A DNA stretch of 64,000 bases from positions 1 through 64,000 of the forward strand of contig NZ_VOGO01000007.1 in the NCBI RefSeq assembly GCF_007923355.1, in the 5' to 3' direction. Shown in pieces: positions 27,745 to 36,297 of this stretch (positions are counted from its first letter, which is position 1; each line of letters begins with the position of its first letter). The notes below the pieces were generated by a model. The model worked only from the letters and a program-made list of their open reading frames with translations, ran no database searches and was not told the DNA's origin. Both the position numbers and the translations under genes were made by a program. This DNA is from Falsiphaeobacter marinintestinus (GTDB taxonomy: Bacteria; Pseudomonadota; Alphaproteobacteria; Rhodobacterales; Rhodobacteraceae).

Positions 27745-27785
27745 TCAGCCACCTCCCGCAACATCCGAGCCTTGGGATCCCCTTT

Positions 27786-28841
27786 ATGAGCACCGATACC
27801 GTTGTCGAGATTTCGAACGTCTGGAAAATATTCGGCACCAATCCCCAAGCCGCTCTGCAAGCGATCCGCGACAGGGGGCTCAGCAAGGCAGACGTCCTTG
27901 CTGAAATGGGGGCCGTGGTCGGCGTGGCCGATGTCAGCCTGTCGGTGAACCGCGGCGAAATCTTTTGTATCATGGGCTTGTCGGGAAGCGGCAAATCCAC
28001 GTTGGTCCGTCATTTCAATCGATTGCTGGAACCCACTGCGGGGAATATCCGGATCGAAGGTACCGACGTGATGGCGCTGGGGCCAAAACAGCTTCAGGAA
28101 TTCCGCAACCGCAAGATAGGCATGGTGTTTCAGAATTTTGCCCTGATGCCGCACCGCTCGGTTCTGGACAATGTCGCGATGCCGCTGGAAATCCGCCAGG
28201 TCGCCAAGAACGAGCGTATGCGCCAGGCGGCGGCCATTCTCGATATCGTTGAACTTGGCGCATGGGGGGCGAAATTCGCCCATGAACTGTCCGGCGGTAT
28301 GCAACAGCGCGTTGGCCTGGCCCGCGCGCTTGCGGCCAACCCGGATGTGCTTTTGATGGACGAACCGTTTTCGGCGCTTGACCCGTTGATCCGGCGCCAG
28401 TTGCAGGACGAATTCATTCGCCTGTCCAAGATCCTGAAAAAGACCACGATCTTCATCACCCACGACCTTGATGAGGCGGTTCGCATCGGCGACCGCATCG
28501 CCATCATGCGCGACGGCAAGATGGTGCAGATGGGCACCGCCGAAGATATCGTCATGCATCCCGCAGATGACTATGTGGCTGATTTCGTCGCGGGCATCTC
28601 GCGTCTCAAGGTGGTGCATGCCCATGCCGTGATGCAGCCGCTGAATGCCTATGTCGCCGCCAATGGACCGATCCCAGCCGACGCGCCCCGCGTCGCAGAA
28701 AGCGAGACTTTAAGCGTTCTGATCAACATGGCCATCGACGTCGAAAACCCCATCGTTGTGCAGGGAGGCGGTCACGATATCGGAATCATCACGCGCGCCG
28801 ATCTACTGCGCACCGTGATCGAAGGGACGGAAGTATCATGA
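27786..28841 (+). CDS. ProV/OpuAA-type ABC transporter ATPase
   Basis: 351 aa from the ATG at 27786 (the upstream in-frame extension from 27675 crosses the hairpin and is not coding). Walker A GLSGSGKST, Q-loop VFQNFALMPHRSV, signature LSGGMQQRVGLARA, Walker B VLLMDEPFSALDP and the H-loop ITHDLDEA are all present. The N-terminal VWKIFGTNPQAALQAIRDRGLSK insertion is typical of quaternary-amine importers. The C-terminal 80 residues are a shortened CBS-like region. It overlaps the permease by 4 bp. Confidence 0.93.
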   Translation: MSTDTVVEISNVWKIFGTNPQAALQAIRDRGLSKADVLAEMGAVVGVADVSLSVNRGEIFCIMGLSGSGKSTLVRHFNRLLEPTAGNIRIEGTDVMALGPKQLQEFRNRKIGMVFQNFALMPHRSVLDNVAMPLEIRQVAKNERMRQAAAILDIVELGAWGAKFAHELSGGMQQRVGLARALAANPDVLLMDEPFSALDPLIRRQLQDEFIRLSKILKKTTIFITHDLDEAVRIGDRIAIMRDGKMVQMGTAEDIVMHPADDYVADFVAGISRLKVVHAHAVMQPLNAYVAANGPIPADAPRVAESETLSVLINMAIDVENPIVVQGGGHDIGIITRADLLRTVIEGTEVS

Positions 28842-30388
28842 GCGACCTTGACGATCTCGGGGTGAACCCGCTGGAAGACACTGAAAGCGAGGCCGCCCTT
28901 GCCTATGCCGAAGAGCGGCGCGAAAACATTCGCACCTTCGTGCGCACCAGCCCCGACTATTACATCGCCATGTTCGACAGGATCGGGGCCTCATCCCGGT
29001 TTACCGCCACCTTCAACATAATGGCCGGGCTGTTTGGTCCGATCTGGTTTGGCGCACGCGGCCTGTGGTCCTGGGCGCTGCCATTTCTGATCCTTGAAAC
29101 GATCGGCTTTGTTCAAATCGCCCGCGGTCTGTTTGGCGATCTTGCGGCTGATGCCATGGCGCGCATCGCCTCGATTGAAGGCACGCTGGAACTGCGCCGC
29201 AAACAGCTTGCAGCCGCCATCGAGTCCAATTCCGAAAAGATCGACGTCTATCGCCGCACCGTTGACTCGCTCGAAGAAAACATCGGTGGCATCCGCGCCG
29301 AGGCCGAAGCTCTGGCCGCCGAAGGCCCGTCCATCGTGTTGACCGGCATCATCCTCCTGCTGATCGCCAAAGCCGTGCAATCCATTGTCGCCAACTGGGC
29401 GCTCGAAGCGCGGTTCTCTGACTGGCTGTCGGATCGCTCTATCCGGTCGGGCATGCCGGTCACGCACATCGTGCTCAGCGCAGTTTTCATGGTGCTGATC
29501 GTTTCCACGGCGATGATGCACTACAGCTTTCCGGGCCGCTTTTCGCTGCTCAGCCACTTTCCCACAGACCCGGACATCCGCCTGACCGGTATCAAATGGG
29601 TCGAAGACTTCATCGCGTGGTGCGTGCGCAACAGCGAGGCCTTCTTTGACGGGCTGACCTTCGGTATCCGCACGCTTCTCGATGCGCTTGAGGTGATTTT
29701 GGTACAGACGCCATGGATCGTGATCGCCAGCCTGATCGTGCTGCTGACATGGCTGACAGCGGGCATCCGCGCGGCAATCTATTCGGGGGCCTTTCTGGCC
29801 TACATGGGTCTTCTGGGCTTCTGGGAAGCCGCGATGACAACATTGGCCTTGCTGGGAACAGCGGCGTGTTTGTCGATTGCGATCGGCATCCCGCTGGGCA
29901 TGTTCGCCGCGCGCCGCCCCCGGTTTTACAGGTTCATCCAGCCGATCATGGATTTCATGCAAACCATGCCCGCCTTCGTCTTCATGGTGCCCGTGATCGC
30001 GTTTTTCGGTGTGGGCAAACCGGCGGCGGTTGTGGTCACGATGATCTTTGGCGGCACACCTGTGGTGCGGCTGACGGTTCTGGGCCTGCGGGGTGTCCCC
30101 GAAAGCGTCCGCGAGGCGGCAATCAGCTTTGGCGCCAACAAGTGGTATCTGCTGACCAAGGTCGACCTGCCATTGGCCGGTCCGTCGATCCGCGCCGGGA
30201 TCAACCAGACGATCATGTTGTCACTGGCGATGGTGGTCGTGGCCTCTCTGATCGGGGCCAAAGGGCTGGGCGAAGACGTGCTGGAAGCGCTGCAATATGC
30301 CAACGTCGGTCAGGGCATTCTGGCCGGGTTCTCGATCCTGTTCTGTGCCATGATCCTTGATCGCATCGTGCAGGGCGGTCGCAAATGA
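28838..30388 (+). CDS. ProW-type ABC transporter permease with long N-terminal extension
   Basis: 516 aa, longer than the usual ProW/OpuAB. The C-terminal half carries the BPD_transp_1 core with the EAA loop (VRLTVLGLRGVPESVREAAISFGANKWYLL, about 400-430) and five or so helices. The N-terminal 270 residues add extra hydrophobic segments and a charged helical coiled-coil-like stretch (about 105-155, ARIASIEGTLELRRKQLAAAIESN). It overlaps the ATPase and hydrolase genes by 4 bp each, so all are co-translated. Confidence 0.9.
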   Translation: MSDLDDLGVNPLEDTESEAALAYAEERRENIRTFVRTSPDYYIAMFDRIGASSRFTATFNIMAGLFGPIWFGARGLWSWALPFLILETIGFVQIARGLFGDLAADAMARIASIEGTLELRRKQLAAAIESNSEKIDVYRRTVDSLEENIGGIRAEAEALAAEGPSIVLTGIILLLIAKAVQSIVANWALEARFSDWLSDRSIRSGMPVTHIVLSAVFMVLIVSTAMMHYSFPGRFSLLSHFPTDPDIRLTGIKWVEDFIAWCVRNSEAFFDGLTFGIRTLLDALEVILVQTPWIVIASLIVLLTWLTAGIRAAIYSGAFLAYMGLLGFWEAAMTTLALLGTAACLSIAIGIPLGMFAARRPRFYRFIQPIMDFMQTMPAFVFMVPVIAFFGVGKPAAVVVTMIFGGTPVVRLTVLGLRGVPESVREAAISFGANKWYLLTKVDLPLAGPSIRAGINQTIMLSLAMVVVASLIGAKGLGEDVLEALQYANVGQGILAGFSILFCAMILDRIVQGGRK

Positions 30389-31104
30389 CGCCGGTTGTCT
30401 TTGTCCATGGGTTTCTGGGCGGCAGCCGACAATGGCAAAAGCAGGCCGAAGCGCTCACGGGCCTCGACATCATCGCCCTGGACTTGCCGGGGTTTGGCGA
30501 AAACGCCCATCTCGACGCGCTGGACAGTATTGCGGGCTATGCAGAATGGGCGCTGGAAGAACTCAGCGCGCGTGGTATCGAACGGTTCCACCTGATCGGT
30601 CACTCGATGGGCGGGATGGTCGTGCAAGAGATGATCACCCGGGCACCCGAACGGGTCGACCGGCTGGTGCTTTACGCGACCGGCGCAAAAGGCGTGTTGC
30701 CGGGTCGGTTCGAAACCATCGCCACCTCGAAACGCCGTGCCACGGCTGACGGGCCAAAGGCCACGGCGCGACGCATTGCGGCGACCTGGTTTCTTGAGCG
30801 GGAAAACGCAGACGCCTATGAGGACTGCGCCGAAATTGCCCAGCAATGCAACCTGCACACCATCCTTGCCGGGCTGGATGCGATGCAAGACTGGAGCGGT
30901 TCTGATCGACTGCGGGCCATCGAATCCAGAACTCTGGTGATCTGGGGTGATCGCGATCGGACCTATCCTTGGTGTCAGACCGAGCATTTGTGGCAATCCA
31001 TCAAGGGCGCCAACCTTTCGGTGATCCCCGATTGCGCCCACGCCGCACACCTGGAAAAACCGGTTCTGTTCAACAAGGTCCTCGGGGATTTCTTTGCCAC
31101 CTGA
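30385..31104 (+). CDS. Alpha/beta-fold hydrolase
   Basis: 239 aa. The nucleophile elbow is HLIGHSMGGMVVQE (Ser), the N-terminus VFVHGFLGGSRQW carries the oxyanion HG motif, and the late His is in CAHAAHLEKPV. It is the last gene of the Opu-like operon, overlapping the permease by 4 bp, so it may hydrolyse an ester or amide of the imported amine. That substrate is inferred only. Confidence 0.88.
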   Translation: MTPVVFVHGFLGGSRQWQKQAEALTGLDIIALDLPGFGENAHLDALDSIAGYAEWALEELSARGIERFHLIGHSMGGMVVQEMITRAPERVDRLVLYATGAKGVLPGRFETIATSKRRATADGPKATARRIAATWFLERENADAYEDCAEIAQQCNLHTILAGLDAMQDWSGSDRLRAIESRTLVIWGDRDRTYPWCQTEHLWQSIKGANLSVIPDCAHAAHLEKPVLFNKVLGDFFAT

Positions 31105-31294
31105 CAGATGGCCCCACAGGACGCACTCCGTCGATACCCAGCCTTTGTGAAATTCCTCAGACCCCACGCTTCGACGGCACGTCCGACCAAAGTGCCGCGA
31201 TTGATCCGTTCGAACACTGCCTTTCAGAGTGGCTTTGAATAATCCGTTTGTACCGGTGAACCCGGGGCTCACGCCACACGCCTGCCAGATGCAT

Positions 31295-31948
31295 CTAACC
31301 AGCTTGCTCGTCCTCGATCACCGGGCGGATATCTTCTGCCAGGCTGCCCAGATGTGTCGAGATCGCTTGCTTCGCCGCCACTTCATCGCGGTTCTCCAAT
31401 GCCTCCATCAATGCCGAATGATGGGCAACGACCCGATCCCGGTTGCGCCGCCGCCGCGCCGATACAAACCGCGCCCGCCACAATCGCTCCAGATAGGATC
31501 GATAGGTGTCGTACAGCGACGGGTTATGCGCGGCTTCGGCAATCGCGCTGTGAAACGCCATGTCGATTTCGAACATGTCCAGCGCGTCCAGCGTGTCATA
31601 CCGTTCGCGGATCTGCTCGTGGATCGCATTGATCCGCTCCAGATCTTCATCTGTTGCATTGCGGCAGGCCAGTGTCACCGACAGGTCCTCCAACACCAGC
31701 AACACAGCCACCGCGTCCGAGATTTCCTTGAAGCTCGGGTTCGCCACAATCGGGCTGCGCGATGGGCGCAGGATCAGCAGACCTTCGCGCGCCAGGATGC
31801 GGATCGCCTCGCGCATCGGCGTTCGACTGACCCCCATATCGGCGGCGTTGTCACGCTCTTTTATCGACGCCCCGGGGGGAAACTTGCCGCGCAGGATATC
31901 CCGGCGCAGCTGGGTGGCGATGTTCTCGGCAAGGACCTGCTCGGCCAT
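31295..31948 (-). CDS. GntR-family regulator with FCD ligand domain
   Basis: 217 aa. The winged HTH (LRRDILRGKFPPGASIKERDNAADMGVSRTPMREAIRILAREGLL) is followed by an all-helical FCD domain (about 75-205) with the His/Asp metal-ligand pattern typical of sugar-acid or organic-acid sensors. AAGGAA precedes the ATG. Its promoter side faces the mobile element. If the element is removed, it lies directly beside the hydroxyacid catabolic genes at 48049 onward, making it a good candidate for the regulator acting at the palindromes at 52228 and 63806. Confidence 0.92.
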   Translation of the reverse strand: MAEQVLAENIATQLRRDILRGKFPPGASIKERDNAADMGVSRTPMREAIRILAREGLLILRPSRSPIVANPSFKEISDAVAVLLVLEDLSVTLACRNATDEDLERINAIHEQIRERYDTLDALDMFEIDMAFHSAIAEAAHNPSLYDTYRSYLERLWRARFVSARRRRNRDRVVAHHSALMEALENRDEVAAKQAISTHLGSLAEDIRPVIEDEQAG

Positions 31949-31986
31949 CTGATGTGTTCCTTTGCGCCCCTCGGGGGTTTGGGCTC

Positions 31987-32064
31987 CTCTGACCGTTTTA
32001 CCCGGTCAGAGGCGATGTACAAAACGGTCAAAGGACGCAGAAACCGATGTACAAAACGGTCAAA
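31987..32064. repeat. Inverted and direct repeats upstream of the GntR gene
   Basis: CCTCTGACC and GGTCAGAGG form a 9-bp inverted repeat (31986-32012 region). Next come two exact 20-bp direct copies of CGATGTACAAAACGGTCAAA at 32013-32032 and 32045-32064, 32 bp apart (three helical turns). The stretch TGACCGTTTT inside the first arm is also the reverse complement of part of the direct repeat. These are probably operators for the GntR protein itself, or part of the element's attachment region. Confidence 0.7.
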
Positions 32065-32119
32065 TTCGTACAATAACGATTCGTTCAATCCTGTATGACT
32101 TTTAGAATAGTGGTTTGTT

Positions 32120-32165
32120 ATCAACTGTTTACTTTGTAGTGTTCGAGTGTACATCAACTGTTTAC
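32120..32165. repeat. 13-bp direct repeat upstream of the element integrase
   Basis: ATCAACTGTTTAC occurs at 32120-32132 and 32153-32165, 33 bp apart. Each copy contains the CTGTTTAC octamer that recurs in other non-coding parts of the element. GTGTA words at 32147, 32191 and 32220 also resemble the iteron core at 33598-33659. Probable arm-type recombinase sites or regulator sites. Confidence 0.65.
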
Positions 32166-32227
32166 AGGCAATATATCAGCCGGTTTCGAAGTGTATATCG
32201 GCGGTAAATTGTCTATGGAGTGTACAC

Positions 32228-33244
32228 ATGGCAACAGTCACAAAATTACCAAGTGGGAAAACAAGAGTCGTCATACGACGAAAGGGCGTCTATCGGTCTG
32301 CTTCGTTTGACAAGGTTCGAGAAGCGAAGTCCTGGGCTTTGAAAAATGAAGCAGCTATCGACGCCGACTTTCATGGCATCAAGAAGAAAGTCCAACACGC
32401 CCAGCTCGGCGATTTGATCGAAAAGTACAACGACGAAACACCGACTAGGGGCGAGTCAACGATCAAGACTAGGCGCTCTTGGATCCGCAAGTTCGGCTCA
32501 CAACCGTTGAAGCAGATCGACAAGCCGTTCGGTCGGCGCATCGTCGCTGAGTACACGAAGACTTCCGAAATGCCTCACGCGATACTAAATCTGAAAGGGC
32601 TTGCCCGCATCATAAAGTGGGGCAGGACCGTGCTCAATCTCGATATCTCCGAGGCACCGTTGCTGCAGGTGATCGATGACATCAAATTCAGCGGACACAA
32701 GATGCATTACGCGCCTCGCAAAACCATCATGACCGAAGAGGAGCTTCAAGCGTTCGTCGAGTTCTTTCGCAATCAGGGCCGCAAAGGCAATTTCGATGAG
32801 CTTCTGCTCTTTCTTGCTGACTCTGGGATGCGCATCGGTGAAGCGACCCGAGTCGTAGGCGCAGATGTTTCGCTGGACAACCGGTCGATTGTAATCCGCG
32901 ACAGAAAACATCCGACAAAAAAGTTGGGCAACCACCAGGAAGTCCCCCTCATCGGTGATGCCTGGGAGATCGCCAAGCGGAAAGTCGAGGCAGGCGAGAT
33001 GGGCAAGCTGTTCCCGCTAAAGTATCCGAGTCAGCGGTTTGTGAACGCTGGCGTCAAGATCGGCCTGCGGCACTGTAGGCTGCACGACATTCGACGCCTC
33101 TTTGTGCAAAGATGCTACGACAAGGGCTTGCAACCCCACATTGTCGCCATTGCGACAGGCCACACAAAGCTTGCCACGCTGATGACCCACTACTCAGACT
33201 TAAAAGTAGACGATTTCCACCGTGCACTAGGAGACAAAAAATGA
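32228..33244 (+). CDS. Tyrosine recombinase/integrase of the satellite-like element
   Basis: 338 aa from the ATG at 32228, where the family-like start MATVTKLPSGKTRVVIRRKG begins (the longer frame from 32147 runs through promoter repeats). An AP2-like/arm-binding N-terminus is followed by a SAM-like domain (about 65-150) and the catalytic domain: SGMRIGEATRV (Arg), LHDIRRLFVQR (HxxR), IATGHTKLATLMTHYSD (His and Tyr). It is unrelated in N-terminal type to the DUF4102 integrase at 5995. It overlaps the next gene by 4 bp. Confidence 0.93.
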   Translation: MATVTKLPSGKTRVVIRRKGVYRSASFDKVREAKSWALKNEAAIDADFHGIKKKVQHAQLGDLIEKYNDETPTRGESTIKTRRSWIRKFGSQPLKQIDKPFGRRIVAEYTKTSEMPHAILNLKGLARIIKWGRTVLNLDISEAPLLQVIDDIKFSGHKMHYAPRKTIMTEEELQAFVEFFRNQGRKGNFDELLLFLADSGMRIGEATRVVGADVSLDNRSIVIRDRKHPTKKLGNHQEVPLIGDAWEIAKRKVEAGEMGKLFPLKYPSQRFVNAGVKIGLRHCRLHDIRRLFVQRCYDKGLQPHIVAIATGHTKLATLMTHYSDLKVDDFHRALGDKK

Positions 33245-33597
33245 AGACTGAAGATTTGATGCTGGTCGACGATTTCCTGAAACTGACCGAGTGGAGCAAA
33301 GACACTTTGCGGCAGTATCGCCACCGGAAAGACGTTGATCTGCCTACCGTGATAGAGGTGGGCAAATTCAAGTACATGAGCAAACCTGATGTGCACGACT
33401 GGCTTCAACGCAAGTTCGATGATGCCAAGACAGCCAAGCAGCGGGAGCAGTATGTCGAGTACATGTTCCAAAACCTGGATGTCTTCGGTCCATACCTCAA
33501 GGCCGAGATGCCTGACGAACTTCTGCGACGTGCTGGAATGAAAAAGGACGCTTCGACCACGGTCAGCGACGCAGATCGCAAGGCCGAGCTGGACTAA
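33241..33597 (+). CDS. Small AlpA/excisionase-like DNA-binding protein
   Basis: 118 aa, coupled to the integrase by ATGA. The N-terminal half (LMLVDDFLKLTEWSKDTLRQYRHRKDVDLP...VGKFKYMSKPDVHDWLQ) has the layout of an HTH_17/AlpA-type winged helix that reads an uncharacteristic target. The C-terminal half is charged and helical. In P4- and PICI-like elements such proteins control excision and integrase expression. The phased GTGTA iterons begin at its stop codon and are an obvious candidate target. Confidence 0.75.
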   Translation: MKTEDLMLVDDFLKLTEWSKDTLRQYRHRKDVDLPTVIEVGKFKYMSKPDVHDWLQRKFDDAKTAKQREQYVEYMFQNLDVFGPYLKAEMPDELLRRAGMKKDASTTVSDADRKAELD

Positions 33598-33659
33598 GTG
33601 TAGCGGGTGTGTACCGGCTAAGTGTACCAGTTGTGTACCGGTTGTGTAGTGGGTGTGTA
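33598..33659 (+). repeat. Helically phased GTGTA iterons
   Basis: GTGTA starts at 33598, 33609, 33622, 33633, 33644 and 33655, spaced 11, 13, 11, 11 and 11 bp. The best copies share GTGTACCGGTT. Six copies at one helical turn on the same face are typical of cooperative protein binding (replication iterons or an excisionase array). The array begins at the last codons of the AlpA-like gene. Confidence 0.85.
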
Positions 33660-33732
33660 AGTTACTGATCTTGATTGCTTTTCCTGTCGTCCATGAGATT
33701 GTGGGGGCGGCTCAAACTAGGGAGAACACGTC

Positions 33733-34005
33733 ATGACTGACGACGAAGAAGTCTTTGATCAGTTCGGCAACACAATTTTGACAATTGACGTAACTCAAAA
33801 CGGGCTTTTTTGCATAAAAGAAGCCCTTGAGCAGTTTATGGACTGCGAGAAGCACGAGCCGTTTCGAGGGATAGTTGCAATGGACCCAAAACAGCGAGCA
33901 GACCTGATTCGAGCATACGCAGAAATCTATCAAATCATTTACGAGAACGTACCGAGAGAGGAGAATGCACGGCAGCAAATGCTCAATAGAAAACGTACTT
34001 TGTAG
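33733..34005 (+). CDS. Small hypothetical protein
   Basis: 90 aa, acidic (MTDDEEVFDQFGNTILTIDV), helical, with no signal or membrane segment. No family recognised. AGGGAGA lies upstream of the ATG. It lies between the iteron array and a hairpin-rich non-coding region, so a regulatory role in the element is possible but unproven. Confidence 0.65.
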   Translation: MTDDEEVFDQFGNTILTIDVTQNGLFCIKEALEQFMDCEKHEPFRGIVAMDPKQRADLIRAYAEIYQIIYENVPREENARQQMLNRKRTL

Positions 34006-34050
34006 TGCCCTGTTTACTGCAACCTAAGGTAGAATTGTCTTAGGACAAAA

Positions 34051-34083
34051 TCCACCGAGGGCTGAATGCTGACCCTCGGTGGA
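34051..34083. terminator. Strong 11-bp hairpin
   Basis: TCCACCGAGGG and CCCTCGGTGGA are perfect inverse copies with an 11-nt loop, 45 bp after the 90-aa gene. There is an A-run (ACAAAA) just before the first arm, so on the minus strand the hairpin is followed by a short T-run. It could terminate transcription in that direction. Confidence 0.5.
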
Positions 34084-34440
34084 CTTGAAGAGTGCAGGAT
34101 GTAAACTGTGTTGGTCTTCTCGTTAACCTGATCGATGATTGATATATGGTCCTATGGACCGGTTTACGAGAGATCATCAGGGGATTTGCGGCATGCCGGA
34201 CAGGAAGATCAAAGCCAGCATGCCGCTTGTACACCGAAGTTTGACCGCTGACGCAAGTCGACCTCCGGAGGGCTCCTGTACAGGTTCATAGTACCCCTCA
34301 TGGTTTCGAACGAACACAAAAACCTTTAGCGCGAGTTAACAAATTTACAATTTTGCGAAGCAGTTTTGTAAATTTGAATACTTTGTAAACAGTGATGAAA
34401 TTCGTTGTGTCTTTTGTGATTGTCCATGATTACCATGGAA

Positions 34441-34476
34441 AAGGGCCGCGGCGTCTTCTACACAACCGCGACCCTT
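34441..34476. terminator. Imperfect GC-rich hairpin with flanking A/T runs
   Basis: AAGGGCCGCGG pairs with CCGCGACCCTT with one mismatch. It is followed by AAAA on the plus strand and, read from the other strand, by a short T run. Terminator-like, separating the 34-kb control region from the gene at 34708. Confidence 0.4.
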
Positions 34477-34707
34477 AAAATGCAGGTATGAAATCATCAT
34501 ACCAATTTGAGTTTTGCGAGTAAACAGGAATGACGATCAGATTGTCATTTTTTCTGGACCTGACCGGCTTGGTCTTCTTGAATAGCCGGATGGATAGGTC
34601 GAAATTCGGCCTGACAGTGGAACGAAGCGAACAAAGAATTCTCGTGGGCGCAATTTCGTTGCAGGCTTCGGCCTGCGCATTTCCACCGTCTATCCGAAAG
34701 AACACAA

Positions 34708-35232
34708 ATGAGTAATAGACACGAGCGCCGCAAGCTGAACGCGGCCGAAAAGAAACTGCGCAAAGAGCGCATCAAAAACTGGCATTGCAGGCATATCGGT
34801 CTGAGCAAAAAGGACTTTTTGGCGTACGTCAAGAAGCACTCAACTCCGGAACGACCGCTGGTGACAGTCATAACGGCTGGTGACGTAATGGGGCTGGTGC
34901 TTAGCGCGAACGAAACCTGCTTTGAGCAGTTGCGCAACGTCGCTGATGGCGAGCGGGACGGTAATCCGCGAGAATGCGCCAAATGCTGCCAGGGGCTGAC
35001 TGCTGAACCTGGGCAGCGCAACAGTCCTTCGGTTTTGGCGTTGATCACACAGAGCGAGCCGAACGAACTGCCGCAAACCACGCTTGGCACATTTGTCTGC
35101 GACACATGCGTTGAGTATTTTGGCGCTGAGTCGATTGCTACGTGGCTTCAAGCAGATTTTCTCAAAGAGTTCGCCGCCGACAACGCCGGCAAGGTCTGTG
35201 AGCCAGCCTTCTCCGATAACATCCGGCTGTAA
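34708..35232 (+). CDS. Hypothetical protein with paired cysteines
   Basis: 174 aa. The N-terminus is very basic (MSNRHERRKLNAAEKKLRKERIKNW). Two cysteine pairs (ECAKCC near residue 92 and FVCDTCVEYF near 130) could bind one zinc ion. No family recognised. It precedes the primase gene by 51 bp with a hairpin between them. A nucleic-acid-binding accessory protein is the most natural guess. Confidence 0.65.
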   Translation: MSNRHERRKLNAAEKKLRKERIKNWHCRHIGLSKKDFLAYVKKHSTPERPLVTVITAGDVMGLVLSANETCFEQLRNVADGERDGNPRECAKCCQGLTAEPGQRNSPSVLALITQSEPNELPQTTLGTFVCDTCVEYFGAESIATWLQADFLKEFAADNAGKVCEPAFSDNIRL

Positions 35233-35239
35233 AAGAAGA

Positions 35240-35265
35240 CCCTTCAAACTCACGAGTTTGAAGGG
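35240..35265 (+). promoter_or_regulatory. 11-bp perfect hairpin before the primase gene
   Basis: CCCTTCAAACT-CACG-AGTTTGAAGGG, beginning 8 bp after the preceding stop and ending about 18 bp before the primase start. There is no T-tract. It may act as an mRNA processing or attenuation element near the primase ribosome site (TAGGA). Confidence 0.55.
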
Positions 35266-35283
35266 CCAAGTAGGAATTTTAAC

Positions 35284-36297
35284 ATGGTAAGTAAGCATAC
35301 CAACTCAGGCAACGCCGGTACACCCAAAGGGTTCGCATCGGCGTTTGTGTCTGAGCTGCCAACCGAACCTGAGAACGAGTACGACGCCACCGGGTTCATG
35401 ATGAAAGTGGTTGGAGAACTGCCGGTCGGACATATTGCTGCGCTATGCTCAACATGGATGCCGCCGGGTGGTTCAGATGTCCTCTACCCTGCCCATCGGT
35501 GGCGCGGCACCAGCAGCGTTTCGCCAGACATGACGCACTACAGCATCGGCCTGATGGACCCGCAGACCAATGAAAAGTTCAGGCGACGAAACCAGCATTT
35601 CCTTGGTGCGCTCGGCGTGCTGCTGGACGATGTGCATGAAAAGGTTTTGGGCGACAAGATCCCAACACTTCAGCCGACGGCCAGGGTTCAGACGAAACCG
35701 GGGTCGGAGCAGTGGCTCTATCTGTACGACGAGCCGCTGGCGTCAGCCGGTGAGGCCGAAACCATCATTGCGTCTGTGCATGCCGCCGGTCTTAGCGATC
35801 CGGGCAGCAGGGGCCGCATTCGGCTTGGCAGACTGCCTGGGTCGTTGCCGTTGGGCAAGGAGCATAGGGCGAAGCTCTTGGACTTCGCAGGGCCGCGCTA
35901 CAGGCCACCAGAGCTGCTTGGGCTGCTTGGGGTGCCGGAGGTGCAGTATTCAGGCGGTGTCGATCTCATTCCGGTTGATGCGCGATACTTGTCGGACGAT
36001 CCGGTGGTGACGTGGCTGACGGAAAATGGGCATGTGCGCAGTGTTCAATCTGACGGCTGGATGAAGGTCGTTTGCCCTTGGGTGCACAAGCACACGGGCC
36101 AAGATCCTAGCGGCTCATCGTACAAGCCACCGACGCCGGACGACGCCCAAAGAGTGTTCAACTGCTACCACGGCTGCGGCAACCGCACTCAAGAGTTTCT
36201 GACCTGGGTCTACGATCAGGGCGGACCTGCCGTTGGGCAGATCGATCAAGCAGCAATCAATCGACAGACGAAGAAGGAGGCAGGTAATGCCCAATAA
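35284..36297 (+). CDS. Phage/plasmid-type primase (AEP-like) protein
   Basis: 337 aa. The core has GALGVLLDDVHEKV (Asp115-Asp116, the likely metal-binding pair of a PriS-like polymerase fold) followed by IPTLQPTARVQTKPGSEQWLYLYDEPL, which matches the PT.RV.T.PG..Q..Y...EP layout of phage primase/replication proteins. Near the C-terminus CPWVHKHTGQDPSG and FNCYHGCGN form a zinc-binding module seen in the same class. It overlaps the helicase gene by 11 bp, so the pair resembles a split primase-helicase of the NrS-1 type. Confidence 0.75.
   Translation: MVSKHTNSGNAGTPKGFASAFVSELPTEPENEYDATGFMMKVVGELPVGHIAALCSTWMPPGGSDVLYPAHRWRGTSSVSPDMTHYSIGLMDPQTNEKFRRRNQHFLGALGVLLDDVHEKVLGDKIPTLQPTARVQTKPGSEQWLYLYDEPLASAGEAETIIASVHAAGLSDPGSRGRIRLGRLPGSLPLGKEHRAKLLDFAGPRYRPPELLGLLGVPEVQYSGGVDLIPVDARYLSDDPVVTWLTENGHVRSVQSDGWMKVVCPWVHKHTGQDPSGSSYKPPTPDDAQRVFNCYHGCGNRTQEFLTWVYDQGGPAVGQIDQAAINRQTKKEAGNAQ

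Larger units (their letters stand above)
34006..34707. other. Hairpin- and AT-rich non-coding region
   Basis: About 700 bp without a convincing gene (a 61-codon frame at 34530 overlaps the next start but lacks a ribosome site). It contains CTGTTTAC at 34010, 34385 (inverse) and 34520 (inverse), and a second copy of ACTTTGTAGTG at 33997 that also occurs at 32131. It also holds an AT-rich stretch at 34320-34400, a strong hairpin at 34051-34083 and a terminator-like hairpin at 34441-34476. The region could carry control or origin functions. Confidence 0.6.

Noticed and set aside
33598-33659. CRISPR array
   Set aside because: Repeats are only about 11 bp with no unique spacers and no cas genes nearby, so these are iterons.
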